From: Massilia atriviolacea
GTDB lineage: Bacteria > Pseudomonadota > Gammaproteobacteria > Burkholderiales > Burkholderiaceae_D
Assembly: GCF_003953935.1 (NCBI RefSeq)
Contig: NZ_RXLQ01000006.1
Coordinates: 310,001-374,000 of the forward strand
DNA: 64,000 bases
Reading direction: 5' to 3'
Numbering within the stretch: the first letter of the stretch is position 1; every line of letters begins with the position of its first letter. Of this stretch, positions 23,301 to 30,880 are shown in pieces. Under the pieces are notes generated by a model. That model ran no database searches. It saw only the letters and a list, made by a program, of their open reading frames with translations, and was not told the DNA's origin. Both the position numbers and the translations under genes were made by a program.

Positions 23301-26300
23301 CGAAAGCGTCAGCGGCGTCGACATCGGCGACTTCTCGCTGTTCAAGGCCGGCACCGCAGCCGGCAGCATTGCCTCGATCACCGGCAGCGGCGCCGATTAT
23401 GTGGTCACCATCAACGGCGTGTCCGGCGACGGCGAACTGCGCATGGACCTGAAAGGTTCCGGGACGAATATCGTCGACCTGGCCGGCAACCCCATACCGA
23501 ACACGCCGCGTATCGGCAACCAGAGTTACATGCTGGACCACACGGCGCCTGCCGTGGCGACAGTGGCAGTGCCCTCGGACGCCACCTACGGGGTCGGCCA
23601 GGCGCTCGACTTCCGCGTCCAGTTTGCCGAGGCGGTGACGGTGGACAGCACCGGCGGCACGCCGCGCATCGCCGTCACGCTGGCGACCGGCGGGACGGCG
23701 TACGCGCACTACGTCAGCGGCAGCGCTACCGCGTCGCTGCTGTTCCGCCATATCGTCGCCAGCGGCACGGCCGACAGCGACGGCATCGCGCTCGGGGCCG
23801 CGATCGAGCTGAACGGCGGGACCCTGCGCGACGCGGCCGCCAATCCGGCCGCGCTGGCGCTCAATAACGTGGGCGCGCTCGCGGGCGTGCTGGTCAACGG
23901 CCTGGCGCCGAGCGTGACCTCGATCAGCCGGGTGCAGGCCGCCACCAGCAAGCTGAGCAGTGTGGATTACACGGTGCAGTTCTCCAGCGCCGTCAGCAAT
24001 GTCGACACCGGCGACTTCAGCCTGGCCGGCAGCGGGGTGAGCGGCACGATCGCGTCGGTGTCCGGCAGCGGCGCCAGCTACACCGTCACCGTCAACAACA
24101 TCGGCGGCGACGGTACCTTGCGGCTCGATCTCAACAGCGCTGGCACGGGGATTATCGACGGCAGCGGCAACCCCATCGCGGGCGGCTTCACGGCCGGCCA
24201 GGTGTACAGCTTCGACCATACGGCGCCCCAGGTGTCTTCCGTGAGCGGACCGGCCGACGCCACGTATGCGGCGGGGGCCGCGCTCGACTTCGTGGTGCAG
24301 TTCGGCGAAGCGGTGACGGTCGCTACCGGCAGCGGCACACCCTCCATCGGCGTGACCCTCGACACGGGCGGCACGGTGCAGGCGCAGTATGTCAGCGGCA
24401 GCGGCGGCAGCGCGCTGACCTTCCGCTACATCGTGGCCGGCGCCCACAGCGACAGCAACGGCGTGGTCCTGGCCAATGCCATTGCGCTTAACGGCGGAAC
24501 GCTCCAGGACGCGCAGGGCAACGACGCGACGCTGGCGCTGAACGGCATCGCCGCCCTGGGCGGCGTGAAGGTCGATGCGCTGGCGCCGGCGGCGCTTTCC
24601 ATCGTGCCGGCCGGCCCGGTGCGGACCAGGGCCGCCAGCGTCGATTACACGGTCACGTTCTCGGAAAACGTCAGCGGGGTCGACGTGGGCGACTTCGCCC
24701 TGGCCACCTCCGGCACCGCGAGCGGCGCGATCGCGTCGGTCAGCGGCAGCGGCAGCAGCTACACGGTCACGGTCGACACGGTCGCCGGCGACGGCTTGCT
24801 GCAATTGAACCTGAAAGGCGGCGGCACCGGCATCGGCGACGCGGCCGGCAACGCCATCCTGGCCGGTGTGAGCGGCCAGGGATATACCATCGACCATACG
24901 GCGCCGGGCGCGACCTTGTCCATGTCCAGCCTGAATCTGGGCGCCGGGCAGACTGCACTGGTGACGATCGCGTTCTCGGAAGCGGTTGCCGGGCTCGACC
25001 TGGGCGACCTGGCGGCCGGCGGCGGCACGCTGAGCAACCTGGCCAGCAGCGACAACATCACCTGGACGGCGACCTTCACCCCGGCCGCGAATACGGTTGC
25101 GGCGGCCAACACGATTACCCTCGGCGCCAGCGGCGTGACCGACCTGGCCGGCAATCCGGGCAGCGGCTCGCCAGCCTCGCCCGCTTATGCCATCAACACG
25201 GTGGCGCTTCCGCCCGTGCCGCCGGTGCTGCCGCCGGTGGGGGTGTTGCCTGCGACAGCGGGCCGCAGCACGGTCGACGGCGTGGTGCTCGACACCACCG
25301 TCACCTACGACGCGGCCACGGGCTTGAGCAGTTCCAAGGTGGTGATCGCGGCGATCGAGACGAGCCGGCCCGACGATCCGGGCACGCCCAACCCGACCCT
25401 GGCCGACATTCCACTCGGCCTGAATAATGGCGCGGGCGGGGTGGCGGTCAGGCTGACGGTCAGCCTTCCCGACGCTGTCGGCCTGGTGGCCGACGGCGCC
25501 AGCAGCCTGCTGAACAAGCAGCAAGCCTTGCTCGACCTGATCCGGCGCATCGAACAGAAAACCACGCCCGGCACCGACGTGCAGAACGCGATGAAGGGGC
25601 TGGGCCAGGACTTCCTGGGGTCGCTGTTCGACTCGGTGCTACTGGAGAGCATGACCATCACGCCGCAAGCGGCGCCCGGGGCCAGCGGCGCATCCACCAT
25701 TCTCATCAGCGGCAGCTCGACCGGCTTGCCCGAGGGCAGCCATCACCCGGGCGCGATCGGGCTGGTGATCGACGCCTCCGGCCTGCCGGCGAACGCAGTG
25801 CTTCAGCTCGATAATGTCGATTTCGCCGCCATTGTCGGCAATGCCACCCTGCGCGGCGGCGATGGCCAGAACTTCGTCATCGGCGACGGCGCCTCGCAGA
25901 ACATCCTGCTGGGCGCCGATGACGACCTGCTGTACGGCGGCGCCGGCGACGACATCATCGGCAGCGCCGGCGGCAAGGATAGGCTGGACGGCGGCAGCGG
26001 CAACGACAGGGTGGTGGGCGGAATCGGCAGCGACAGCCTGCACGGCGGCAGCGGCAACGACGTGTTGCAGGGCGGGCGCAGCGACAGCGGGGCCTGGCAG
26101 TTCTGGATCGAGCGCAGCGGCGCGCTGACCGGGAGTCACCAGACTGCGCTGTTCGCGCCGGGCAAGAGCGAATCGGTGGCGCGCGCCGAGCTGAACGCGG
26201 CCGCGCCGGAACTGGCCTTCCTGAACGCGCCGCAACAAAAGCTGCTGCAGCTGGCCGGCATGTACCAGGCCGTATTCGACCGGGTGGCGGACTTGCCGGG

Positions 26301-27213
26301 GCTGGCGTTCTGGGCGATGGACAGCGGCGACCTGCACACCACCGCGACCTCCTTCCTGACATCGAAGGAATGGCTTGACGCCGGCAACGGCGCGCTGAGC
26401 GACCTGGCGTTTCTGACCACGCTGTACCGGCAGGGCCTGGGCCGCGCGCCGGATGCGGACGGGCTGGCATTCTGGCTGGCGCAGCTGGACGGCAGCGGCG
26501 CAACGGGCGTGCACAGCCGGGCCGACGTGCTGCTCGGTTTCGCGCTCGGCGCCGAGTTGCAGGCAAGGATGGACACGGCGCGCGGCGTGGCCGTCGGCCA
26601 GGGCGTGGCGGGAACGGAAGGCGACTGGATCGCCGGCGGCGGCGACGACAGGCTCGACGGTGGTAGCGGCAGCGACCTGCTGGTGGGCGGCGACGGTACC
26701 GATACCGTCGTGTACGCCGGCAAGCTGAGCGACTACAAGATCCTGCTGGGCGCGGACGGCAAGGTGCGCATTGCGGACCGGGCCAACGGCGATCTCGACA
26801 CCCTCAGCGGTATCGAACTGGGCAACTTCGGCGGCGTCACGGTCGACCTGGCATTCACGCAGGCGAGCGGCGCGACCTTGCGCAGCGTGGGATTGCTGTA
26901 TCAGAGCGTGTTCGACCGCCCCGCCGGCCTGAACGGCATCAACGAGCTGCTGGGGCGCGGCTCGGACACCCTGCAGCTGGCGCAGGTTCTCACCGCCTCG
27001 GAGGAATTCCGGGCGCGCTATGCCGGCACGGGCGATGCGCAGTTTGTCCAGGCGCTGTACCGCAATGCGGATGCCGGCGCCGATGCCGCGCAAGAGGGCG
27101 TGTGGATCGATTACCTGGGCACCCATACGCGCGCCGAGCTGGTCGCGGCCTGGATCGATGCCAGCGCTGCGCCGCAGGCGCAGTTCGGCAACAACGGCCT
27201 GTGGCTGGTCTGA
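20338..27213 (+). CDS. Giant exported DUF4347 / Ig-like / RTX / DUF4214 protein
   Basis: A 2291-residue protein. Residues about 60-205 are a DUF4347 domain (HIISHGA and LLYGCDVAQGQDG visible). Residues about 220-390 form a separate beta-rich domain. About 394-1520 hold five alternating pairs of bacterial Ig-like modules, with one more Ig-like module after them. Nonapeptide RTX calcium repeats (GGAGDD, GGSGND, GGIGSD) lie about 1865-1912, with another near 2115. Two DUF4214-like segments (LYRQGLGRAPDADGLAFWL) lie about 1965-2075 and 2180-2270. There is no Sec signal, so type I secretion is expected, but no T1SS genes lie in the window. Adhesion or matrix function is inferred. Confidence 0.9.
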   Translation: MITASGSIFSDDTTRQPMLRSAPAFPHDTALKLRIAAGEPAAAPALACAIGHLAAKQRSEVTFIESNVGDLRTLQQGLGAGAEVHILDAAQDGLQQIAAILAGRSGIDAVHIISHGATAAVNFGALQLDGATLDSRSQELQVIGASLAPDGDILLYGCDVAQGQDGAALIDRLAIATGADVAGSSNRTGSAAHGGDWNLEISSGKIDSRPVVDAALAALYSQVLVINASTLSFNTAANFINMGSAPDPAVDVVYKVSGNPAYQFKVDGHDRGVVFYNLPGKNYVVNDSATGAGESLITFSFVGGQLFTPTSMTISNYQPSDVSQNLVFKGYDASGTLVGTKQVTTAASTALTPFALNGLTEIATLKLTATTNGNKAIYLVFTDIVLNNIHLADATPPTVASVAVPSNGTYKTGDQLDFTVNFSEAVTVNTGGGTPSIAVTLDTGGTVQAQYLSGSGSSALVFRYVLASGNLDADGVALGGSLALNGGTLKDAAGNDATATLNSVGALSGVLVDAVAPAVTSINRTGAAVTSASSVDYAVTFSESVSGVGTSDFSLTKSGSANGNITGISGSGSSYTVTVSGVSGDGIMRLNLNGPSTGILDMAGNAIATTGYTSGQVYTLDHTGPAVGSVGVPGNATYTVGQPLAFTVNFNEAVSVTGTPRLAVLLDTGGTVYASYVSGSGSTALVLSYTVVNGNADANGVGLGALDLNGGTLKDAAGNNASLTLNNVGALSGVLVNAAAPEVSSITLVDAATTNQASVGYTVVFSTSVNNVDIGDFVLSGSASGNVASVTGSGSTYTVTVDSVTGNGSLRLDLKSAGTGIVDGASNPIAGGYTAGAAYTIDTGSPAVSSVAAPANGSYMAGSALDFTVNFNEAVFVNGAPALDVALDTGGTVAAQYVSGSGTSALLFRYSVGGGQTDADGPVLGADIALNGGALKDAAGNDATLALNGVASLAGVLIDTQAPELFQITRVGPRANNGSSVQYNVKFVESVSGVDIGDFSLFKAGTAAGSIASITGSGADYVVTINGVSGDGELRMDLKGSGTNIVDLAGNPIPNTPRIGNQSYMLDHTAPAVATVAVPSDATYGVGQALDFRVQFAEAVTVDSTGGTPRIAVTLATGGTAYAHYVSGSATASLLFRHIVASGTADSDGIALGAAIELNGGTLRDAAANPAALALNNVGALAGVLVNGLAPSVTSISRVQAATSKLSSVDYTVQFSSAVSNVDTGDFSLAGSGVSGTIASVSGSGASYTVTVNNIGGDGTLRLDLNSAGTGIIDGSGNPIAGGFTAGQVYSFDHTAPQVSSVSGPADATYAAGAALDFVVQFGEAVTVATGSGTPSIGVTLDTGGTVQAQYVSGSGGSALTFRYIVAGAHSDSNGVVLANAIALNGGTLQDAQGNDATLALNGIAALGGVKVDALAPAALSIVPAGPVRTRAASVDYTVTFSENVSGVDVGDFALATSGTASGAIASVSGSGSSYTVTVDTVAGDGLLQLNLKGGGTGIGDAAGNAILAGVSGQGYTIDHTAPGATLSMSSLNLGAGQTALVTIAFSEAVAGLDLGDLAAGGGTLSNLASSDNITWTATFTPAANTVAAANTITLGASGVTDLAGNPGSGSPASPAYAINTVALPPVPPVLPPVGVLPATAGRSTVDGVVLDTTVTYDAATGLSSSKVVIAAIETSRPDDPGTPNPTLADIPLGLNNGAGGVAVRLTVSLPDAVGLVADGASSLLNKQQALLDLIRRIEQKTTPGTDVQNAMKGLGQDFLGSLFDSVLLESMTITPQAAPGASGASTILISGSSTGLPEGSHHPGAIGLVIDASGLPANAVLQLDNVDFAAIVGNATLRGGDGQNFVIGDGASQNILLGADDDLLYGGAGDDIIGSAGGKDRLDGGSGNDRVVGGIGSDSLHGGSGNDVLQGGRSDSGAWQFWIERSGALTGSHQTALFAPGKSESVARAELNAAAPELAFLNAPQQKLLQLAGMYQAVFDRVADLPGLAFWAMDSGDLHTTATSFLTSKEWLDAGNGALSDLAFLTTLYRQGLGRAPDADGLAFWLAQLDGSGATGVHSRADVLLGFALGAELQARMDTARGVAVGQGVAGTEGDWIAGGGDDRLDGGSGSDLLVGGDGTDTVVYAGKLSDYKILLGADGKVRIADRANGDLDTLSGIELGNFGGVTVDLAFTQASGATLRSVGLLYQSVFDRPAGLNGINELLGRGSDTLQLAQVLTASEEFRARYAGTGDAQFVQALYRNADAGADAAQEGVWIDYLGTHTRAELVAAWIDASAAPQAQFGNNGLWLV
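21515..24905 (+). repeat. Five tandem paired Ig-like module repeats inside the giant gene
   Basis: Modules of type A (P-x-V-x-S-V-x-x-P, then LDFTVNF-x-EAV and LDTGGTV) begin near 21517, 22201, 22869, 23542 and 24220. The period is therefore about 668-684 bases. Each is followed by a type B module (SVDYTV-x-FS, then VSGSGSSYTVTV). The DNA keeps long similar stretches between copies, so copy number can change by recombination without losing frame. Confidence 0.8.
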
Positions 27214-27285
27214 CAGCGTTTTCCGTCCCGGGACATCGGCTGCCGCAAGTGCATGGCGTGGCCATGCGCCATGGGCAAGGCTGCG

Positions 27286-27705
27286 CTACCGTCCCTGCCG
27301 GCGTTTGCGGACGGACTGCGCCAGTTCGAACAGGAGCATGCCGCCCAGCATTGCGGCCACGAAGATGCCCGCATCGGCGCCGCCCGTGAGCAGCGAGGCC
27401 AGCGCGGGTCCGGGGCAGTAGCCGGCCACGCCCCAGCCGGCGCCGAAGGTCAGCGCGCCGAGCAGCAGGGGCGTGTCGATCTTGCCGGTGGCGGGCGCCA
27501 GCGGCGTGGCGCGGCGCCTGGCGGCGATGCGGAATGCGATTGCCGCCACCGGAATGGCCCCGCCCATCACGAAGGCCAGGGCGGGGTCGAAGTTGCCGGC
27601 CAGGTCGAGGAAACCGATCACCCTGGATGGATCGGTCATGCCCGACAGGATCAGTCCCAGGCCGAAGACCAGGCCGCTGGCGAAAGCTGTCATGGTGTGT
27701 TTCAT
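27286..27705 (-). CDS. YeeE/YedE-family membrane protein, second half (DUF6691-type)
   Basis: Small membrane protein of 139 residues with about four hydrophobic segments. It contains SGMTDPSRVIGFLDLAG near the start and GAGWGVAGYCPGPALASL near the end; the Cys-Pro-Gly element is a conserved feature of the YeeE/YedE (sulfur transport) family. The ATG at 27705 overlaps the stop of the upstream partner by 4 bases (27702-27705). Together the two proteins form the split YeeE/YedE pair found behind BigR-type repressors. They are thought to move sulfur compounds such as thiosulfate or persulfide. The transported species is not shown by sequence. Confidence 0.85.
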   Translation of the reverse strand: MKHTMTAFASGLVFGLGLILSGMTDPSRVIGFLDLAGNFDPALAFVMGGAIPVAAIAFRIAARRRATPLAPATGKIDTPLLLGALTFGAGWGVAGYCPGPALASLLTGGADAGIFVAAMLGGMLLFELAQSVRKRRQGR

Positions 27706-28142
27706 ACGGTGCCCGCTGCGGCCAGGTGACGCAGGACGAACACGGTGGCGAAGCCGGCCAGCATGAACGCCGCGGTCGCGGCCAGGGAACGGGGCGACAG
27801 GCGGGCGATGCCGCACACGCCGTGTCCGCTGGTGCAGCCGGAACCGTAGCGGGTGCCGAGGCCGACCAGCAGGCCGCCGACGATCAGGCTCGCCTTGCCG
27901 GCCTCGACATGAACGTCGGGGAGGGGGGCGAACAGGACGAAGGCCAGCGGCGACAGGATCAGCCCCAGCAAAAAGGCGATGCGCCAGCCGAGTTCGCTAC
28001 GAACCGGGCGCAGCAAGCCGCCGAGGATGCCGCTGATGCCGGCGATGCGGCCGTTGAGCAATACGAACATGGCAGCGGCCAGTCCGATCACGGCGCCGCC
28101 GGCCAGCGCGCGGACCAGGTCAGGATTGAGCGACGACATCAT
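27702..28142 (-). CDS. YeeE/YedE-family sulfur-transport membrane protein, first half
   Basis: Membrane protein of 146 residues with four hydrophobic segments. NGRIAGISGILGGLL and GTRYGSGCTSGHGVCGIARLS are hallmarks of the YeeE/YedE family; the GCTSGHG motif holds the conserved cysteine thought to handle the sulfur atom. Its start overlaps the end of the ArsR/BigR gene by about 23 bases and its stop overlaps the next gene by 4, so all three are one transcript. Persulfide or thiosulfate handling is inferred from the family and regulator. Confidence 0.88.
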   Translation of the reverse strand: MMSSLNPDLVRALAGGAVIGLAAAMFVLLNGRIAGISGILGGLLRPVRSELGWRIAFLLGLILSPLAFVLFAPLPDVHVEAGKASLIVGGLLVGLGTRYGSGCTSGHGVCGIARLSPRSLAATAAFMLAGFATVFVLRHLAAAGTV

Positions 28143-28467
28143 CTTGCTTCTCCGGAGTGGGCGAACAGAATTGTTGGTACAACACGTCCATGACGGCTTT
28201 GGCCTGGTCGCTGCTGAGCGAGTAGAAAATCTGCTTGCCGTCGCGGCGGGTGCTGACCAGTTGCTCGTTGCGCAGCACGGTGAGCTGTTGCGACAGGGTG
28301 GGCTGGCGGATGCCGGTCAATTGTTCCAGTTCGCCGACGTTGCGTTCCTGGTGTGACAACTGGCACAGCAGGAACAGGCGGTCGCGGTTGACCAGCACTT
28401 TCAGCAATGCGCAGGCCTTGTCGGCGCCGGCGGCGAAGCGGTCGAGATCGAGTTGTGTATCGGGCAT
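28120..28467 (-). CDS. BigR/SqrR-like ArsR-family persulfide-responsive repressor
   Basis: Winged-helix repressor of 115 residues. The DNA-binding part contains ELEQLTGIRQPTLSQQL and the wing STRRDGKQIFYSL. Two cysteines, one in LLCQLS (about 35) and one in YQQFC (about 100), sit where BigR, SqrR and YgaV use a cysteine pair that forms a disulfide or polysulfide bridge. The ArsR-type metal site ELCVCDL is absent. It heads a three-gene unit with two YeeE/YedE genes. An AT-rich dyad 30 bases upstream is a likely operator, implying autoregulation and induction by reactive sulfur. Confidence 0.88.
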   Translation of the reverse strand: MPDTQLDLDRFAAGADKACALLKVLVNRDRLFLLCQLSHQERNVGELEQLTGIRQPTLSQQLTVLRNEQLVSTRRDGKQIFYSLSSDQAKAVMDVLYQQFCSPTPEKQDDVVAQS

Positions 28468-28496
28468 GAGGCGGATGGGATTCGTTATCTATCTCA

Positions 28497-28523
28497 ATAA
28501 TATATCAGATTATAGAATATTAT
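28497..28523. promoter_or_regulatory. Candidate operator of the BigR-like repressor
   Basis: A perfect 7-base dyad ATAATAT (28497-28503) / ATATTAT (28517-28523) is separated by 13 bases, in a strikingly AT-rich stretch 30-56 bases upstream of the repressor start. BigR-type proteins bind AT-rich dyads overlapping their own promoter. No other dyad of this quality was seen in the gap. Confidence 0.5.
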
Positions 28524-28610
28524 CCAGTAAATTATTCTGCCGCGAAGGATCAGGCCGTGTCCGATTGTCAGACCTGGCACCAAAGTGGACATGGGGGCTG
28601 GAGGAAGAGG

Positions 28611-28651
28611 ATGTCCGGCCCGGCATGGAGGGGGAATGCCGGGTCGGACAT
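28611..28651. repeat. Long inverted repeat in a gene-free stretch
   Basis: A 16-base arm (28611-28626, starting ATGTCCGG) pairs with 28636-28651 through a 9-base purine-rich loop, with one G-T wobble. No T-tract follows on either strand. The region 28524-28724 shows no gene. Confidence 0.6.
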
Positions 28652-28724
28652 CGGAGGGGGCATTGTGCGCTGCAGCAGTGGCAGTGCGGTAGTGCATCCG
28701 GCCACGAGCGCGGCCGGTGAGGAA

Positions 28725-28838
28725 TCAGAGGTCTTGCTGTTCCGGCTCAGGCTCAGGGCCGTCGCGGAAGAAGATCGCGACACGCACGGCGAAAGCGATG
28801 GCGGCCAGGGCGCCAGGGAGGTATTCGATGACTTCCAC
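28725..28838 (-). CDS. Putative 37-residue single-span membrane protein
   Basis: A GTG-initiated frame of 37 codons begins 2 bases after the stop of the 88-residue protein, so translation could be coupled. It encodes one hydrophobic stretch, YLPGALAAIAFAVRVAIFF (about 6-24), followed by an acidic tail rich in Pro-Glu pairs (PEPEPEQQDL). The layout (short N-terminus, one span, charged tail) is that of a bacterial small membrane protein. There is no clear separate ribosome-binding site and no homologue was checked. Function unknown. Confidence 0.45.
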   Translation of the reverse strand: MEVIEYLPGALAAIAFAVRVAIFFRDGPEPEPEQQDL

Positions 28839-28840
28839 GA

Positions 28841-29107
28841 TCAACCCCGCGATGCCAGGTTACGCAGCTCGGCAGCCAGGCTCGGGTGCATGCTCTGGTA
28901 GGCATTGGCCATGACGATCAGCTTGCGGTGGCTGCGCATGCGCGCACGCTCGTCCGGGGTCGGCTTGACCGCCACTTCCTGCGCAACGAACTGGCGCTCT
29001 TGCGCGGCAAACAGCGCAGCGGCAAAGGCACGTGCCGCATTGCTGACATCGGTCAGGTAATGGCGGAAACCTTGATTCGTCGCTTGGGTGTAGGTGGCGC
29101 TGCTCAT
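28841..29107 (-). CDS. Hypothetical protein, 88 residues
   Basis: Small basic, probably cytoplasmic protein starting MSSATYTQATNQGFRHYL. GGAGAG lies at the right distance before the ATG at 29107. The middle is Ala/Phe-rich (ARAFAAALFAAQERQF), compatible with one amphipathic helix; the C-terminal half, with ERARMRSHRKL, is charged. I recognise no family. It is divergent from the 29381 gene across a 273-base AT-rich gap and is followed by a possible 37-codon membrane ORF. Confidence 0.65.
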   Translation of the reverse strand: MSSATYTQATNQGFRHYLTDVSNAARAFAAALFAAQERQFVAQEVAVKPTPDERARMRSHRKLIVMANAYQSMHPSLAAELRNLASRG

Positions 29108-29380
29108 TTGGAACTCTCCTGGGATAAACTGTATGTTGTTGCAGTGCAGTATAAGAGAGTTACAGGTATAAAGAAAATTTTGATTTATGATGCCCCATAT
29201 CACTGATGTAAATAATGCTGAAAATTTTGGCTATATGCATTATTCGCTCTGGTGATGTCGATGGGAAATATGAAATGTTCGAATATCAATATGAGAGAAT
29301 CTGCAAAACAGGGCTCGTCATGGGAATTCTTTAGCCCAGCGCCGTGCTGTTGCGGCATCCTCACTTCTCCTCCCCAACCG
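29108..29380. other. AT-rich gap between divergent hypothetical genes
   Basis: This stretch is clearly richer in A and T than the rest of the window and separates two divergently read small genes. It probably holds promoters for both, but no convincing -35/-10 pair stood out. No gene or RNA was recognised. Confidence 0.5.
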
Positions 29381-29830
29381 ATGACTAGATACACAAAGAT
29401 CAAGCATGTTGCCGCAGGGCTCCTGCAGTCCTTCGTCAGCCGTAACAACGACGTCGGCGGCTTCTGGGCGCTCGGCGTGCTGTACTGCGAGGTGGGGGCG
29501 ACGGGGGATGTGTGTCATCTGAACTTGCTAGACGGGACTGCCGCATCGTCCACCGCGAATGGGGAGCTGGTTGCAAAAAACTACGCGGCATTTCTGCGAA
29601 GCGCTTTGCTGGCCAAGGGCATGGCGCCCGGTGACCTTGAAGAGGCAAGCGTTCACGTCCAGTTCAATGCCTCGTTGCCGGATCGCGCCATCGATGTCTG
29701 TTACCACGGCGACCCGTTCGTCTGTACAGTCGCACTGCGGCCGGCGTGCGGCAAAGAGGCCCGCATGCAGACTGCCGGGCGCTGCTTGTTCAATCACGTG
29801 GGCCGATTTTCCAGGCGCGCCGTACATTGA
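29381..29830 (+). CDS. Hypothetical protein, 149 residues
   Basis: Unrecognised soluble protein starting MTRYTKIKHVAAGLLQSF. Visible elements are NNDVGGFWALGVLY (about 22-35), a central helical stretch with YAAFLRSALLAKGM, and GDPFVCTVALRP near 108-119. The end, GRCLFNHVGRFSRRAVH, is basic. The ATG at 29381 is chosen because residues from here look coherent, while the in-frame extension upstream is Cys/Pro-rich and AT-biased; the ribosome-binding site is weak. It converges on the truncated immunity copy at 29920. Whether it belongs to the Rhs island is unclear. Confidence 0.55.
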   Translation: MTRYTKIKHVAAGLLQSFVSRNNDVGGFWALGVLYCEVGATGDVCHLNLLDGTAASSTANGELVAKNYAAFLRSALLAKGMAPGDLEEASVHVQFNASLPDRAIDVCYHGDPFVCTVALRPACGKEARMQTAGRCLFNHVGRFSRRAVH

Positions 29831-29919
29831 GCGGTCGGAGATGCGGCACCGCTTCTTCGTCGGCCCAATCCCCGGCCCAATACAAGGCGCGCCAGCCAGG
29901 TAAGGTGTCGATTCATTCT

Positions 29920-30084
29920 CTAAGGTGCGGTCGCCGCGCGCGCAATAATGGAGTGGCTTCCCGCTACTTCCGCGCTGACGGAATGATAAGCATAGCTGAC
30001 GTGACGCAGAAAATGCCGTGCCAGGTCCAATACGGCATCGCCCGCGCTAACTTGCTGATTGTCCGGTGCATTCCACCAGCCCAT
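29920..30084 (-). pseudogene. Truncated third copy of the Imm26-like immunity gene
   Basis: A frame beginning MGWWNAPDNQQVSAGDAVLD at 30084, behind GGAG, matches the start of the two complete immunity genes for about 30 residues, including LARHFLR. After about position 29997 it continues with 24 unrelated codons to a TAG at 29920. It therefore looks like a promoterless or recombined remnant rather than a working gene. It is placed 45 bases downstream of the second complete copy on the same strand, as expected for an array that grows and decays behind the toxin. Confidence 0.7.
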
Positions 30085-30129
30085 CGAATCTCCTGGATGC
30101 TTACGCCGGCGGCGACGGCACGTGTATGA

Positions 30130-30831
30130 TTATTTGACGGGTTTGCGTGGTGGAACGTGGCTGGCGATGTGTTGCTCGAACAGATAATCATCCAGTCCGA
30201 TGTAGGGCGGTAGTCCCTCCGCCTCGGCCGGTGAGATTGACCCGGTCTTGCCTTCCATATCCTTCCACATCAGTGTGTTCGGGCTGGAACCATACACATA
30301 ACGCAAGGTTTTGTATTTCGGGCCCAGCACGAAGTCCGGGGTATGACCGATAATGCGCCAGTTACCGATCGAACGGGTTTCGAGCAAAGAATAGCTTTCG
30401 ATCGGCACCGGCGTCACCAGCCACGTATCGATCTTCGTGTAATCAAAGACTGGCTGCTCGGCGAAATAGTCGAAAATTTCGGCAAACGCGCCGACCGACG
30501 CGTCCGCGACAACCCGGCCGAAGCCGAAGCGGCCGTCTTCCAGCTTGTAGGCAAAAATATCGCCAACGCTTACCTTGTGCTTCTTCGGCCGCTTGGCGGT
30601 TTTCAGCACAACCTGCTTGATTTCCAGTTCATCGACCCCGTCGAGGATGTCGCTATCCACGTTGACTTTGAAAGCAAGATTGAGGGCATATTCGAGTTCC
30701 TGCAGCGTCGGTTTGCGCGACAAGTCTTCCTGATACTCGCGGCTGAAATCGCGCAAGAAATGCCGCACCGAATCGAGTACGGCATCGCCGACCATCATGT
30801 CCGGATTTTCCGGTGCACTCCACCATCCCAT
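30130..30831 (-). CDS. Imm26-like immunity protein, copy 2
   Basis: Protein of 233 residues. The start MGWWSAPENPDMMVGDAVLD was chosen because it matches copy 1 and follows an AGAGGA site; the frame remains open further upstream without similarity. Residues about 85-105 hold VGDIFAYKLEDGRFGFGRVV, the GDIF...DGR-GFGR signature I associate with immunity family 26. In the first 60 residues 48 are identical to copy 1, while the last about 60 differ strongly. It probably neutralises a different Rhs tip, or served an earlier tip. Clearly lower in GC than the Rhs core. Confidence 0.75.
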   Translation of the reverse strand: MGWWSAPENPDMMVGDAVLDSVRHFLRDFSREYQEDLSRKPTLQELEYALNLAFKVNVDSDILDGVDELEIKQVVLKTAKRPKKHKVSVGDIFAYKLEDGRFGFGRVVADASVGAFAEIFDYFAEQPVFDYTKIDTWLVTPVPIESYSLLETRSIGNWRIIGHTPDFVLGPKYKTLRYVYGSSPNTLMWKDMEGKTGSISPAEAEGLPPYIGLDDYLFEQHIASHVPPRKPVK

Positions 30832-30880
30832 CGATTTTCCTCTGCTGGTGCGTTCACCGGCATGCTGGAGTGGCCTAAGT

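Noticed and set aside
20887-25524. Antisense open frame of over 1500 codons
   Set aside because: It mirrors the repetitive Ig-like gene and has a His/Arg/Gly-rich product without motifs. The plus-strand gene explains the sequence fully.
27251-27267. Seven-base hairpin as terminator between the giant gene and the YeeE gene
   Set aside because: The stem is short and no T-tract follows on either strand.
29964-30191. 75-codon frame on the minus strand
   Set aside because: The frame matching the immunity genes is a different one; this is its shadow.
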